From IMG/VR virus record IMGVR_UViG_3300024264_000179, positions 1 through 22,328 of that record: a stretch of DNA of 22,328 nt; one strand, given 5' to 3'. Numbering within the stretch: the stretch's first letter is position 1; each line of letters begins with the position of its first letter. Of this stretch, positions 5,078-12,459 are shown in pieces. The DNA comes from a virus. Made by a program: the position numbers and the translations under genes. The notes below the pieces were generated by a model that saw nothing but the letters and a program-made list of their open reading frames with translations, searched no databases and was not told the DNA's origin.

Positions 5078-5765
5078 TTACTTTACGTCAGAAACAGAAG
5101 ATTACATAGTCAAATATAATGAGTCAACGGATGATACATACCGTAACAAAATATTTACGGATCATATATATTACCCTTTCTACAAGCTAGCAGAGAACAT
5201 TATACATACATTCAAGTTTTACTACACGGATGTTGACCAGATAGAAAATCTTAAACACGAAATAGTCTCTATTTTACTAGAACAAAAGATTATGAAGTTT
5301 GATCCTACTAATGGAGCAAAAGCATACTCTTACTTTGGTACAATAGTGAAACGTTGGTTAATCAATTACAATAATAAGAACTATAAAAAGTTAAAAAAGA
5401 TAGGTCAATTTTCGGATATTGAAGATTCATACGATGATGATTCATTTCTCTTAGAAGAGACAACTAAGTACACCATTACTTTAGGAGCTTTTATTGATAA
5501 GTGGGTTACTGAGATGTATGAAGAGTTAGATGAGATGTTTGTTAAGGAAATAGAAAAGAAAATAGCAGATGCAGTTCTAACAATATTTAAAACAAGAAAC
5601 GATCTAGAAGTTTTTAGAAAGAAAGCACTTTATATCTACATAAGAGAGATAACTAATTGTGAGACTCCACTTTTGACTAGAGTAGTTACAATATTGAAAG
5701 AAGACTTTTATTCAAAGTATTTAAAGTTATACGAAAACGGTCATATCGTCAATAAATTACGTTAG
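5052..5765 (+). CDS. 55: Late-transcription sigma factor, T4 gp55-like
   Basis: The N-terminal half resembles the minimal sigma factors of T4-like phages. Helices around 40-80 lead into KFDPTNGAKAYSYFGTIV and KRWLINYNNK (82-109), the sigma region-2 segment that contacts core RNA polymerase and melts the -10 box. In cyanophage gp55 homologues the same place reads FDP..N.F.YF..I...F. An acidic stretch follows at 122-136. At 237 aa it is longer than T4 gp55 (about 185), with an extra helical C-terminal part. I see no hydrophobic sliding-clamp peptide at its C-terminus, whereas T4 gp55 has one. It overlaps the upstream gene by 26 bases and directly precedes the structural block it would be expected to transcribe. 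Confidence 0.7.
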   Translation: MPRKKSKANYFTSETEDYIVKYNESTDDTYRNKIFTDHIYYPFYKLAENIIHTFKFYYTDVDQIENLKHEIVSILLEQKIMKFDPTNGAKAYSYFGTIVKRWLINYNNKNYKKLKKIGQFSDIEDSYDDDSFLLEETTKYTITLGAFIDKWVTEMYEELDEMFVKEIEKKIADAVLTIFKTRNDLEVFRKKALYIYIREITNCETPLLTRVVTILKEDFYSKYLKLYENGHIVNKLR

Positions 5766-5766
5766 T

Positions 5767-5777
5767 CTATTTATATA
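5767..5777. promoter_or_regulatory. CTATTTATATA box before the tail module
   Basis: The 23-base gap after the sigma gene holds CTATTTATATA, then AAAGAAC, then the ATG 11 bases beyond the box. It is the same 11-mer as at 8368-8378 and is positioned to give a leader of only a few bases if it is a rightward -10 element. On the other strand it reads TATATAAATAG, a T4-type late box facing the wrong way. Confidence 0.35.
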
Positions 5778-5788
5778 AAAGAACACTA

Positions 5789-6160
5789 ATGAGTTTAGAT
5801 AAAGAAATATTTGACGGAAAGACTTTATCAGATTTATTTTCCGAGATCCATACCAACTCTACTACAACTAGAGCTCAGGTTAAAGGCCTGATTGGTGAAT
5901 TAAAACCTCTAATAGAAAATATTGGAGATGCTACTTTAATCGTTCCTATGATAAAAGAGTATATGGAGATTGGAGTTAAAAATGATGAAGCTCTTATTAA
6001 ATTAGCTACTATTGTTCAAAGAATTGAAGCTGCCAACGCTAAAGGTGAAGGTGGAGATATATTCGATTTTGATTCATTACAAGACTTACTAGAGGAGTCA
6101 GAACAAATATCTGATGAAATAGATAACGTAAAAGACGAATCAGAAGAGGAAGATGTTTAA
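5789..6160 (+). CDS. Conserved acidic phage protein next to the spike gene
   Basis: It is 123 residues. A helical N-terminal domain (about 8-85) contains DGKTLSDLFSEI, IGELKPLIENIGDATLIVP and KEYMEIGVKNDEALIKLA. A strongly acidic tail (about 95-123, ending DESEEEDV) follows. I associate this pattern with small proteins encoded beside the baseplate spike in marine T4-like phages, but I know of no assigned function. The acidic tail could mask a basic or nucleic-acid-binding partner. Its end overlaps the spike gene by eight bases, so they are probably made together. The ATG lacks a Shine-Dalgarno sequence and follows the CTATTTATATA box. Confidence 0.7.
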   Translation: MSLDKEIFDGKTLSDLFSEIHTNSTTTRAQVKGLIGELKPLIENIGDATLIVPMIKEYMEIGVKNDEALIKLATIVQRIEAANAKGEGGDIFDFDSLQDLLEESEQISDEIDNVKDESEEEDV

Positions 6161-7298
6161 TTTTGGAGGCAGTATATTAGCGAAAGCTGTTGCACAAGCA
6201 TCAGGTAGAGGCACTAAACCAACGTTTAAGTTCGGTAGAGTGGTAGACGTTGTATTGGATGAATCTAGTCCTTACTGGGATGAATTCGGTCGCTCTCAAG
6301 CTATAAATGGAGTAGTTTATAGAGAGTTAGGTAAAGCCAAAAAAGAAGATGAAGACAGTGTTTTACCATTTGCTTACTGTGGTAATGCCAATGTTACGCA
6401 ACTACCTCTCAAAAATGAAATAGTAATTATTTCTTCTCTACCATCTGAAAATAGAGCAATAAATTCCTTACAAACTAAGAACTATTGGATATCACCAGTC
6501 AATATTTGGAACCATCCAAACCATAACGCTTACCCCGATACACTTCAAAGTGGTAACGGTGATGTTGATTTAGGTGAAGATTTCGAAGAAAACGACACAG
6601 TAGCACCTTTACAGACATACCCCGGTGATGTTTTAGTATCCGGTAGACATGGTAATACAATAAGGTTAGGAGGAACTAAACATAAGTTTAACCAACTAAC
6701 TGAAGAAGCCGACAACGGTAAACCTTTTATTGTTATTAAGAATCAGATGAAAGAACCGGACGATGGCACATCATTATCTTCTGAAGACATTAACGAAGAT
6801 GGTTCTTCAATATATATTATGTCGGACCACAAGGTTCCTTTAGACGAAGCAAACACTACTATAGGGTCTTGGAAAGAACCAGCAGATTTAGCAGGTGTAT
6901 ATAAAGGTAATCAAGTAGTGGTAAACTCCGGTAGATTATTTTTTAATGCAAAAGAAGAAGGAGCATTTATAGCTGCTGATAGCTATATAGGATTAGCATC
7001 AAAAGAAATACACTTAGACGGAGACGATATGGTATCGTTAGACGGTAAAAAGATTTACCTAGGTACTGTAGCATTAAATAGAGAAGACGAACCTGTACTT
7101 AAAGGACAGACTACTCAAGATTGGTTAACTAACTTAGTAGATAATTTAGATACACTTTTACAGACATTATCTAAACCTTCTCCACCACCTGCATATGTAG
7201 CTTCTGCTGTTGCAACATCTACAGCTTTACTACCTGCAATGAAAGCATTAAAAACTCAAATTAAGTTATTATCATCTAAAAAAGTATTTACCGAATAA
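6153..7298 (+). CDS. 5: Baseplate central spike protein, gp5-like, without lysozyme
   Basis: Residues about 25-115 form an OB-like barrel (KFGRVVDVVLDE, then PFAYCGNANVTQLPLKNEIVII). Next comes the segment GDVLVSGRHGNTIRLGG at 158-174, the hallmark of gp5/VgrG-type spikes in marine T4-like phages. Later stretches (SSIYIMSDHKVPL at 218-230; SYIGLASKEIHLDGDDMVSL and KIYLG at about 277-303) show the strand repeats of a spike beta-helix. A helical C-terminus ends the protein. T4 gp5 carries a lysozyme domain between OB and helix; there is no room or motif for one in these 381 aa. It would sit on the tail axis and puncture the outer membrane. It overlaps the upstream gene by eight bases and joins the next by TAATG. 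Confidence 0.72.
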   Translation: MFNFGGSILAKAVAQASGRGTKPTFKFGRVVDVVLDESSPYWDEFGRSQAINGVVYRELGKAKKEDEDSVLPFAYCGNANVTQLPLKNEIVIISSLPSENRAINSLQTKNYWISPVNIWNHPNHNAYPDTLQSGNGDVDLGEDFEENDTVAPLQTYPGDVLVSGRHGNTIRLGGTKHKFNQLTEEADNGKPFIVIKNQMKEPDDGTSLSSEDINEDGSSIYIMSDHKVPLDEANTTIGSWKEPADLAGVYKGNQVVVNSGRLFFNAKEEGAFIAADSYIGLASKEIHLDGDDMVSLDGKKIYLGTVALNREDEPVLKGQTTQDWLTNLVDNLDTLLQTLSKPSPPPAYVASAVATSTALLPAMKALKTQIKLLSSKKVFTE

Positions 7299-8362
7299 TG
7301 CCTTACTTAAATATACCAGAATCGAAAGTTACAGCAGGAGTTGCCAAGTTAGTTGGGGAACTACAAGGGCAGTTGAGTGATAAAGTATACACTTTAGTAA
7401 ATGATTCAATCCAAAAGATAAGAAGAGAAGCATGCCCTAGCCTTCCATCGGCTCAAAGGTTGGTACAAAAAACACAAGCTGTATCTAATTCGATTAACGG
7501 TATATCCAACAGGGTGAGTAAGTTTAAAAAATTAGCCAGCACAATACTTAGGTTAGTAAGGGTAATAACCATCATAGTAAGGTTAATTAAAAAACTACCC
7601 ATACCTCAATCTGTACCACCTGGATTTGGTTTACCTGTAGCTTTTTCGATGATACAAGCTGACTTGTTACATGCTGCAAAAGAAAAAATAAAACAATCTA
7701 AAGATGATGCGGCTGGTATTTTAGAGGTTGTAAAAACTCCAGAAGTTAATCTTAAAATGTACGGTAGGATATTGAGCAGAGTATCATTAGTAGCTAACGG
7801 TTGTAGGTTAGAAGGTCTACTAAGAAGAGAAGTAAACGATGGTAGATTAAGAGAGCAAACATTAAGAGATTTAAATATCATAAACGATAGAGGTGAGTAT
7901 GTATTCTCTAACGTTGGTGCTAATCTATTTGATACGTTAGATTTTGATAGAGCAGGTAATGTAAGAGAAAATAACAAATTTACTGAAAACAAAGTAGATA
8001 AAGAAAAGATACAAAAAGACTCAGAAGATAACTTTTTAAATGCACTTACTAAGTTAGATGCTTCATCAGAAATATCAGATGAAATAAAAGAAACACTTAA
8101 ATCAGTACTTGATTCTGTTATCACTACAGAAGACAGAGATGTAGAACAAAGTTCAGATTTAAATTATACTGCAAGTAATGGTATTGTTTATACTTTAGCT
8201 ATTGAAATAGACCCTGCGTCACCATCAATAGCACCTAGACGATTTGCAGTAGCTAGAACTCCACAAGGAGGAGTAGCATTAAAAGGACCAAAATCCTTTA
8301 GTTCGTCAACAAAAATACTTTTAGATGAATTAAAATTTAGATTAGATAATCAACTTCCATAA
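7298..8362 (+). CDS. Probable baseplate/tail-associated protein, 354 aa
   Basis: No family I can name. Residues 1-70 are helical (LVGELQGQLSDKVYTLVNDSIQ). Residues about 78-103 form a basic, hydrophobic helix (KLASTILRLVRVITIIVRLIKK), followed by a Pro/Gly turn (PIPQSVPPGFGLP) and another helix, like a membrane-active or hub-buried hairpin. The C-terminal domain (about 285-354) is strand-rich (NGIVYTLAIEIDP, RRFAVARTPQGGVALKGPKSF). It lies between the spike and gp25 and is coupled to the spike by TAATG, so a hub, plug or membrane-penetration role is the natural guess. A 172-aa reading frame opposite it is a shadow. Confidence 0.65.
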   Translation: MPYLNIPESKVTAGVAKLVGELQGQLSDKVYTLVNDSIQKIRREACPSLPSAQRLVQKTQAVSNSINGISNRVSKFKKLASTILRLVRVITIIVRLIKKLPIPQSVPPGFGLPVAFSMIQADLLHAAKEKIKQSKDDAAGILEVVKTPEVNLKMYGRILSRVSLVANGCRLEGLLRREVNDGRLREQTLRDLNIINDRGEYVFSNVGANLFDTLDFDRAGNVRENNKFTENKVDKEKIQKDSEDNFLNALTKLDASSEISDEIKETLKSVLDSVITTEDRDVEQSSDLNYTASNGIVYTLAIEIDPASPSIAPRRFAVARTPQGGVALKGPKSFSSSTKILLDELKFRLDNQLP

Positions 8363-8367
8363 CCAAA

Positions 8368-8378
8368 CTATTTATATA
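8368..8378. promoter_or_regulatory. CTATTTATATA box touching a start codon
   Basis: The 17-base gap between genes reads CCAAACTATTTATATAT and is followed by ATG at 8380. The box is identical over 11 bases to 5767-5777. If it is a rightward -10 element, transcription would start at or just after the ATG, so the mRNA would be leaderless or the box serves a downstream start. Confidence 0.35.
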
Positions 8379-8379
8379 T

Positions 8380-8823
8380 ATGAAACTCGATCAATTACGT
8401 AAAATAATACGAGAAGAAGTAAGAGCAGCTGTTAAGGAGGAGTTACAAGAAGTAATGAATGAAGCAGTCAAGTATGCTTCTACTCCTAATAAACCTGCAT
8501 TACAGACAACATCTGGGTACAAAGCTATTACACAGAAGGATATCAAACAAACTTGGTCAACAGGTAAATTAAACAAAGGCACAGTACCACTAGAGGAAAT
8601 GCTTAATCAAACAGCACAACAAATGTCTGGTGCTGATGCTAGAAACTTTTCACAAAGTGGAGTTAAGAAACCTAACTTTGCATCATCAATGGGTGCACAA
8701 ATGGGTATGACTGAAAATGCAGGACCAATGCCAGGTATAGACATTAGTAAATTAGATTTCGTATCAAAAGCTAAAAAAGTTTACGATGCGTCAATACAAA
8801 AAGATAAAAATAGAGGACTATAA
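8380..8823 (+). CDS. Conserved phage structural-type protein with MKLxxLRxIIREE N-terminus
   Basis: It is 147 residues. It opens with a charged amphipathic helix, MKLDQLRKIIREEV followed by RAAVKEELQEVMNEAVK, an N-terminal pattern I recognise from several virion-associated proteins of marine T4-like phages. The rest is low-complexity and Gln/Ala/Met-rich (about 75-120), ending in a short helix (KLDFVSKAKKVYDASIQ). It is probably a tail or capsid accessory protein held by its N-terminal coiled coil; no enzyme motif is present. It is two bases upstream of gp25. The partial gene at 21727 starts with a similar MKLSKVILEE. Confidence 0.65.
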   Translation: MKLDQLRKIIREEVRAAVKEELQEVMNEAVKYASTPNKPALQTTSGYKAITQKDIKQTWSTGKLNKGTVPLEEMLNQTAQQMSGADARNFSQSGVKKPNFASSMGAQMGMTENAGPMPGIDISKLDFVSKAKKVYDASIQKDKNRGL

Positions 8824-8825
8824 TT

Positions 8826-9236
8826 ATGCCATTTGAGGTAAAAAAGATTGACCCATTAGATTTACAGCCTAGAAAAGCTGTAGGTGTAAAACTACCTTTT
8901 AGCGGTACTGCAGTTTTTAATCAAACGTTTACCAGTGCTGATGCTATAAAGACCAATCTTATTAATTACTTCTTAACAGCACAAGGGGAAAGATATCTTA
9001 ACCCTCTTTTTGGTAATAGTTTACAGACTCTATTATTTGATAATTTAACTCAGAATAAAGTAAATCAAATTGATGCTTTAGTAAGAGCTGATTTAGAATT
9101 TTATTTTCCAAGAGTAGATATAGTAGAGATATCAACTAATGGAGACCCAGATAGAAATATTATCGAGTTTTCGATGTCCTACAAGGTAAAGAATACCAAT
9201 ATAGAGGATGAACTTTTAATTAATTTTGAACAGTAA
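8826..9236 (+). CDS. 25: Baseplate wedge protein, gp25-like
   Basis: This is a GPW/gp25-family protein: 136 aa, the usual length (T4 gp25 is 132). Typical features are PFSGTAVFNQTF at 24-35, a helix (AIKTNLINYFLTA), the family signature G54-E-R-Y-L-N-P-L-F-G-N-S-L66 with the conserved GER and FG, a second helix, and terminal strands (IIEFSMSYKV). The fold is related to T4 lysozyme-like and type VI secretion TssE wedge components, and it joins the baseplate inner wedge to the sheath. It is followed by gp6 with a TAATG junction, the same order as in T4 (25 then 6). Confidence 0.92.
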   Translation: MPFEVKKIDPLDLQPRKAVGVKLPFSGTAVFNQTFTSADAIKTNLINYFLTAQGERYLNPLFGNSLQTLLFDNLTQNKVNQIDALVRADLEFYFPRVDIVEISTNGDPDRNIIEFSMSYKVKNTNIEDELLINFEQ

Positions 9237-11059
9237 TGGCTGAGCAAAGAGACATAAAATACATTAATAGAGAGTTTTCTGACTTCAAGTCTCAGTTAAT
9301 TGAATTCTCTAAACAATATTTTCCCGACACATATAACGACTTTTCTACTACATCACCAGGTATGATGTTTATTGAAATGGCATCTTATTTAGGAGATGTA
9401 CTATCGTTTTATCAAGATACACAGTTACAAGAAACTTTTCTTCAACACGCACAAAACCCAGAGAATTTATATACCTTAGCGTATATGATGGGATATAGAC
9501 CAAGAGTAACTACAGCGTCAGAAGTAGAGTTAGAACTTACACAACTTGTTGACCCTATTGTAGGAACACAAACACCAGACTTCACACAAGCACTTTTTGT
9601 ATCTGGAGGAGCTATAGCAGGAGCTAATGATGCTGACGGTACTACATTTATAATAGATGATGCTATAGACTTTAGTTTTAGTAGTTCTTTTGATAATACT
9701 GAGATTACAGTAGATACCATAGACGAAGAAACTAACTTACCTTCTCAATTTAAACTTAAAAAAACTAGAAGAGCTTATTCTGGTACTGTAAACACAACAT
9801 CAATAGGTATTTCATCAGCAGAAAAATTTAAGACGTTTACAATTGAAGATGAGAATATAATTAGAGTATTAGATGTTGTAGACGGAGATGGTAATATTTG
9901 GTACGAAGTACCTTACCTAGCTCAAGATACTATATTTGTAGAACAAACCAATACTAACACTTATAGCGACCTTGTTCAAAGTACTTTAAACTTACAAAAG
10001 GTACCTAGAAGATTTGTAACTAGATTTACTTCTAAAGGAGTCTTACAGTTACAATTTGGAGCAGGAGTAGTAGATGCAAGAGATGAAGAGTTTTTACCTG
10101 ATCCTACTACAATCGAAAAGTTTACAACTGCATACCATGTTAACAAATTAGATGTAGCTTACGACCCCTCTAACGTTTTATTTACTAGAACATACGGACT
10201 AGCTCCATCAAACACAACACTGACTGTAAGATACCTCACAGGTGGAGGAGTATCTTCTAACGTACCTAGTGGGACTGTTATCAATAAAACACTATTTGGT
10301 ACTATTACTGCTACAAACACATCAAAAGAAAACACCTTAGCAGTTAACAATACTAAAGCAGCATCAGGAGGAAAAGATGGAGATACAGCAGAAGAGTTAA
10401 GACAAAACTCTTTAAGATCTTTTTCAGAGCAACAACGTACAGTTACTGCAAATGACTACACAGTTAGAGCATTATCAATGCCAACACAGTTTGGTGCTAT
10501 AGCTAAAGCATTTGTAACTAGAGAACAATTAGCTAATTCTGATAGAAGTGTATTAGATAAAAACCCTTTAGCACTATCATTATATGTACTATCGTATGAT
10601 GTTGATGGTAAGTTACAAAATGCACCACTATCACTTAAGAATAACCTTAAGAAGTATTTAACACAGTATATGATGATTACTGATGCTCTTGATATTAAAG
10701 ACGCATACATTGTAAATATAGAGGTTAAGTATGAGGTATTAACACTACCTAATTATGCAGCGAGAGAAGTGCTCACAAGGTGTACAGACGAATTAAAAAA
10801 GTATTTTGCAACCGCTAATAGAAATATTAACCAACCTATTAACCTATCAGAGGTTAGCACCATACTAGATAAAGTAAAAGGAGTACAGACAGTTAAAAAT
10901 ATAAAAGTATTTAACAAAGCAGGAGGTAATTATTCTGGATTTGCATACGATACAGAAGGAGCAACAAAAGATGGAGTAGTTTACCCATCATATGATCCTT
11001 GTATTTTTGAAGTCAAATACCCAGATTTAGATATAAAAGGACGAGTAACAGCATTATAA
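9236..11059 (+). CDS. 6: Baseplate wedge protein, gp6-like (baseplate J family)
   Basis: The N-terminus is diagnostic: DFKSQLIEFSKQYFPDTYNDF then SPGMMFIEMASYLGDVLSFYQD (about 16-62), the gp6 region that meets the neighbouring wedge. A baseplate-J-like core follows, including EELRQNSLRSFSEQQRTVTANDYTVRAL (in two parts around 383-412), where Arg-x-Val-Thr-x-x-Asp-Tyr is typical of the family. A strand-rich C-terminus completes 607 aa (T4 gp6 is 660). gp6 dimers build the inner ring of the baseplate and drive its opening on attachment. It is coupled to gp25 by TAATG, and the next gene starts two bases after its stop. Confidence 0.92.
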   Translation: MAEQRDIKYINREFSDFKSQLIEFSKQYFPDTYNDFSTTSPGMMFIEMASYLGDVLSFYQDTQLQETFLQHAQNPENLYTLAYMMGYRPRVTTASEVELELTQLVDPIVGTQTPDFTQALFVSGGAIAGANDADGTTFIIDDAIDFSFSSSFDNTEITVDTIDEETNLPSQFKLKKTRRAYSGTVNTTSIGISSAEKFKTFTIEDENIIRVLDVVDGDGNIWYEVPYLAQDTIFVEQTNTNTYSDLVQSTLNLQKVPRRFVTRFTSKGVLQLQFGAGVVDARDEEFLPDPTTIEKFTTAYHVNKLDVAYDPSNVLFTRTYGLAPSNTTLTVRYLTGGGVSSNVPSGTVINKTLFGTITATNTSKENTLAVNNTKAASGGKDGDTAEELRQNSLRSFSEQQRTVTANDYTVRALSMPTQFGAIAKAFVTREQLANSDRSVLDKNPLALSLYVLSYDVDGKLQNAPLSLKNNLKKYLTQYMMITDALDIKDAYIVNIEVKYEVLTLPNYAAREVLTRCTDELKKYFATANRNINQPINLSEVSTILDKVKGVQTVKNIKVFNKAGGNYSGFAYDTEGATKDGVVYPSYDPCIFEVKYPDLDIKGRVTAL

Positions 11060-11060
11060 A

Positions 11061-12119
11061 ATGGCAATATACAGAATATACCCAGAGAAAGATACCTATA
11101 TAAACAGCACACCTACTATAGCTGGACTGTATGGTAATGCAGGCCTCGATCAAATAGTAGAGATAGCTGGTTATCCAGATCCTTCTAACCCTGCACTAGG
11201 AAGAAGCAACAGAACATTAATTCAGTTTAGACAACAAGACATCAACTATGCTGTAAATAGTGTCATAACAGGTAGTATCTCTGCTAGTATTCACCTTTCA
11301 TTGGCTAATGCAAGTGAGCTACCAGAAGGCTATACAATAGAAGCATACCCTATTTCATCATCATGGACCAACGGTACTGGTAAAGGTAATGACATACCTG
11401 TTAACCAAACTGGTTGTACATGGAAACATAAAGATGCTGGGTTAACTGAATGGAATACCTTAGGAGGAGACATTATTACTTCTTCAGTTTCAGGTAGCGT
11501 TACTCACGATTTAACTTCTACACACGATTTAAACATTGATGTCACCAACATAGTAGACCTACACTATAATAGTAGTTCTCAAAATCACGGAGTTGTACTT
11601 AAATTAGAAGATACTTACGAAAATTATACATCACAATCTATTTCACTTAAGTACTTTAGTTCTGATACCAATACAATCTTTCCTCCATATCTGGAGTTTA
11701 AATATAACGACACAATATGGTCAAGTTCATTATCCGAACTAACTAATGATGTAGCAACAGTATCTATAAAAAATAATAAAGAAGTGTACTCTGACTCTGA
11801 TATAGTAAAGTTTAGAATATCAGCTAGACCTAAATATCCCGCAAGAACATATACCACCGGTTCAGTTTACCTTACAGAATATAAACTGCCAGAAAATTCT
11901 TTTTACGGTATAAAAGATGAATTTAGCGGTGAAATGATAGTAGATTTCGATCCTGTATATACTAAGATTAGTGCAGACGATACTAGTAGTTATTTTAACA
12001 TCTATATGGATTCATTTCAACCACAAAGACATTATAGGCTACTGGTCAAATCAATTATTGACGGCAGCACTGTAGTGTACGACAATAAAAACATCTTTAA
12101 GGTAATAAGACATGGCTAG
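11061..12119 (+). CDS. Tail/baseplate protein with DNRLRE (CBM96-like) beta domain
   Basis: The start YRIYPEKDTYINSTPT, then GLYGNAGLDQIVEIAG and RTLIQFRQQDI, follows the pattern of DNRLRE/CBM96-type beta-sandwiches: D-x-Y-I, G-x-N/A-G, then a basic residue and I-x-F. Later parts (about 60-210) alternate strands and Ser/Thr turns, including SLANASELPEGYTIEAYPIS and SSWTNGTGKGNDIP. The C-terminal third (about 245-352) looks like a second beta domain. It sits straight after gp6, where T4 carries wedge genes 7 and 8, and its stop overlaps the next start by eight bases. I infer a virion component, perhaps glycan-binding. Domain call moderate; T4 equivalence unknown. Confidence 0.6.
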   Translation: MAIYRIYPEKDTYINSTPTIAGLYGNAGLDQIVEIAGYPDPSNPALGRSNRTLIQFRQQDINYAVNSVITGSISASIHLSLANASELPEGYTIEAYPISSSWTNGTGKGNDIPVNQTGCTWKHKDAGLTEWNTLGGDIITSSVSGSVTHDLTSTHDLNIDVTNIVDLHYNSSSQNHGVVLKLEDTYENYTSQSISLKYFSSDTNTIFPPYLEFKYNDTIWSSSLSELTNDVATVSIKNNKEVYSDSDIVKFRISARPKYPARTYTTGSVYLTEYKLPENSFYGIKDEFSGEMIVDFDPVYTKISADDTSSYFNIYMDSFQPQRHYRLLVKSIIDGSTVVYDNKNIFKVIRHG

Positions 12120-12456
12120 TGAGGTAAAAATACGCAAAACGGTATTTAACAAAGAACAGTTTAAAAAGGTAGTAGACAATAAATTTACAACCTTTACACA
12201 ACCAGTTGATGAAATTGACGATATTACTATATCTGAATTTTTTGACAACTATAGAAAATTGTACTATGAAATACCATTACAAGGTGATAATTCCCATACA
12301 ACGTTAATAGAAGAAAGTTCTAAATTAGTTGATTTTGAAAGAGACACAGAAAACATTCAACCACTATTAGATGAAATAGCAAACCTTAGAGAACAAAATA
12401 ACAATTTGAATCAACAAGTATTTGAATTAGAACAACAACAAGCTAACACCAATTAA
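12112..12456 (+). CDS. Small coiled-coil tail-module protein
   Basis: It is 114 residues: a basic N-terminus (KIRKTVFNKEQFKKVV), a middle segment TQPVDEIDDITISEFFDNYRKL (in two parts around 29-50), and a C-terminal coiled coil (about 82-110: QPLLDEIANLREQNNNLNQQV, then Gln-rich). I recognise it only as a kind of small protein found in the tail block of related phages. The coiled coil suggests oligomerisation or docking onto the large protein that follows. It overlaps the upstream gene by eight bases and ends four bases before the GTG of the next gene. Confidence 0.68.
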   Translation: MASEVKIRKTVFNKEQFKKVVDNKFTTFTQPVDEIDDITISEFFDNYRKLYYEIPLQGDNSHTTLIEESSKLVDFERDTENIQPLLDEIANLREQNNNLNQQVFELEQQQANTN

Positions 12457-12459
12457 TAA

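Noticed and set aside
7606-8124. 172-codon leftward open frame opposite the spike-adjacent gene
   Set aside because: It lies wholly inside a well-supported rightward gene with close neighbours on both sides. Its Ser/Leu-rich, low-information translation is typical of the antisense of an AT-rich gene.
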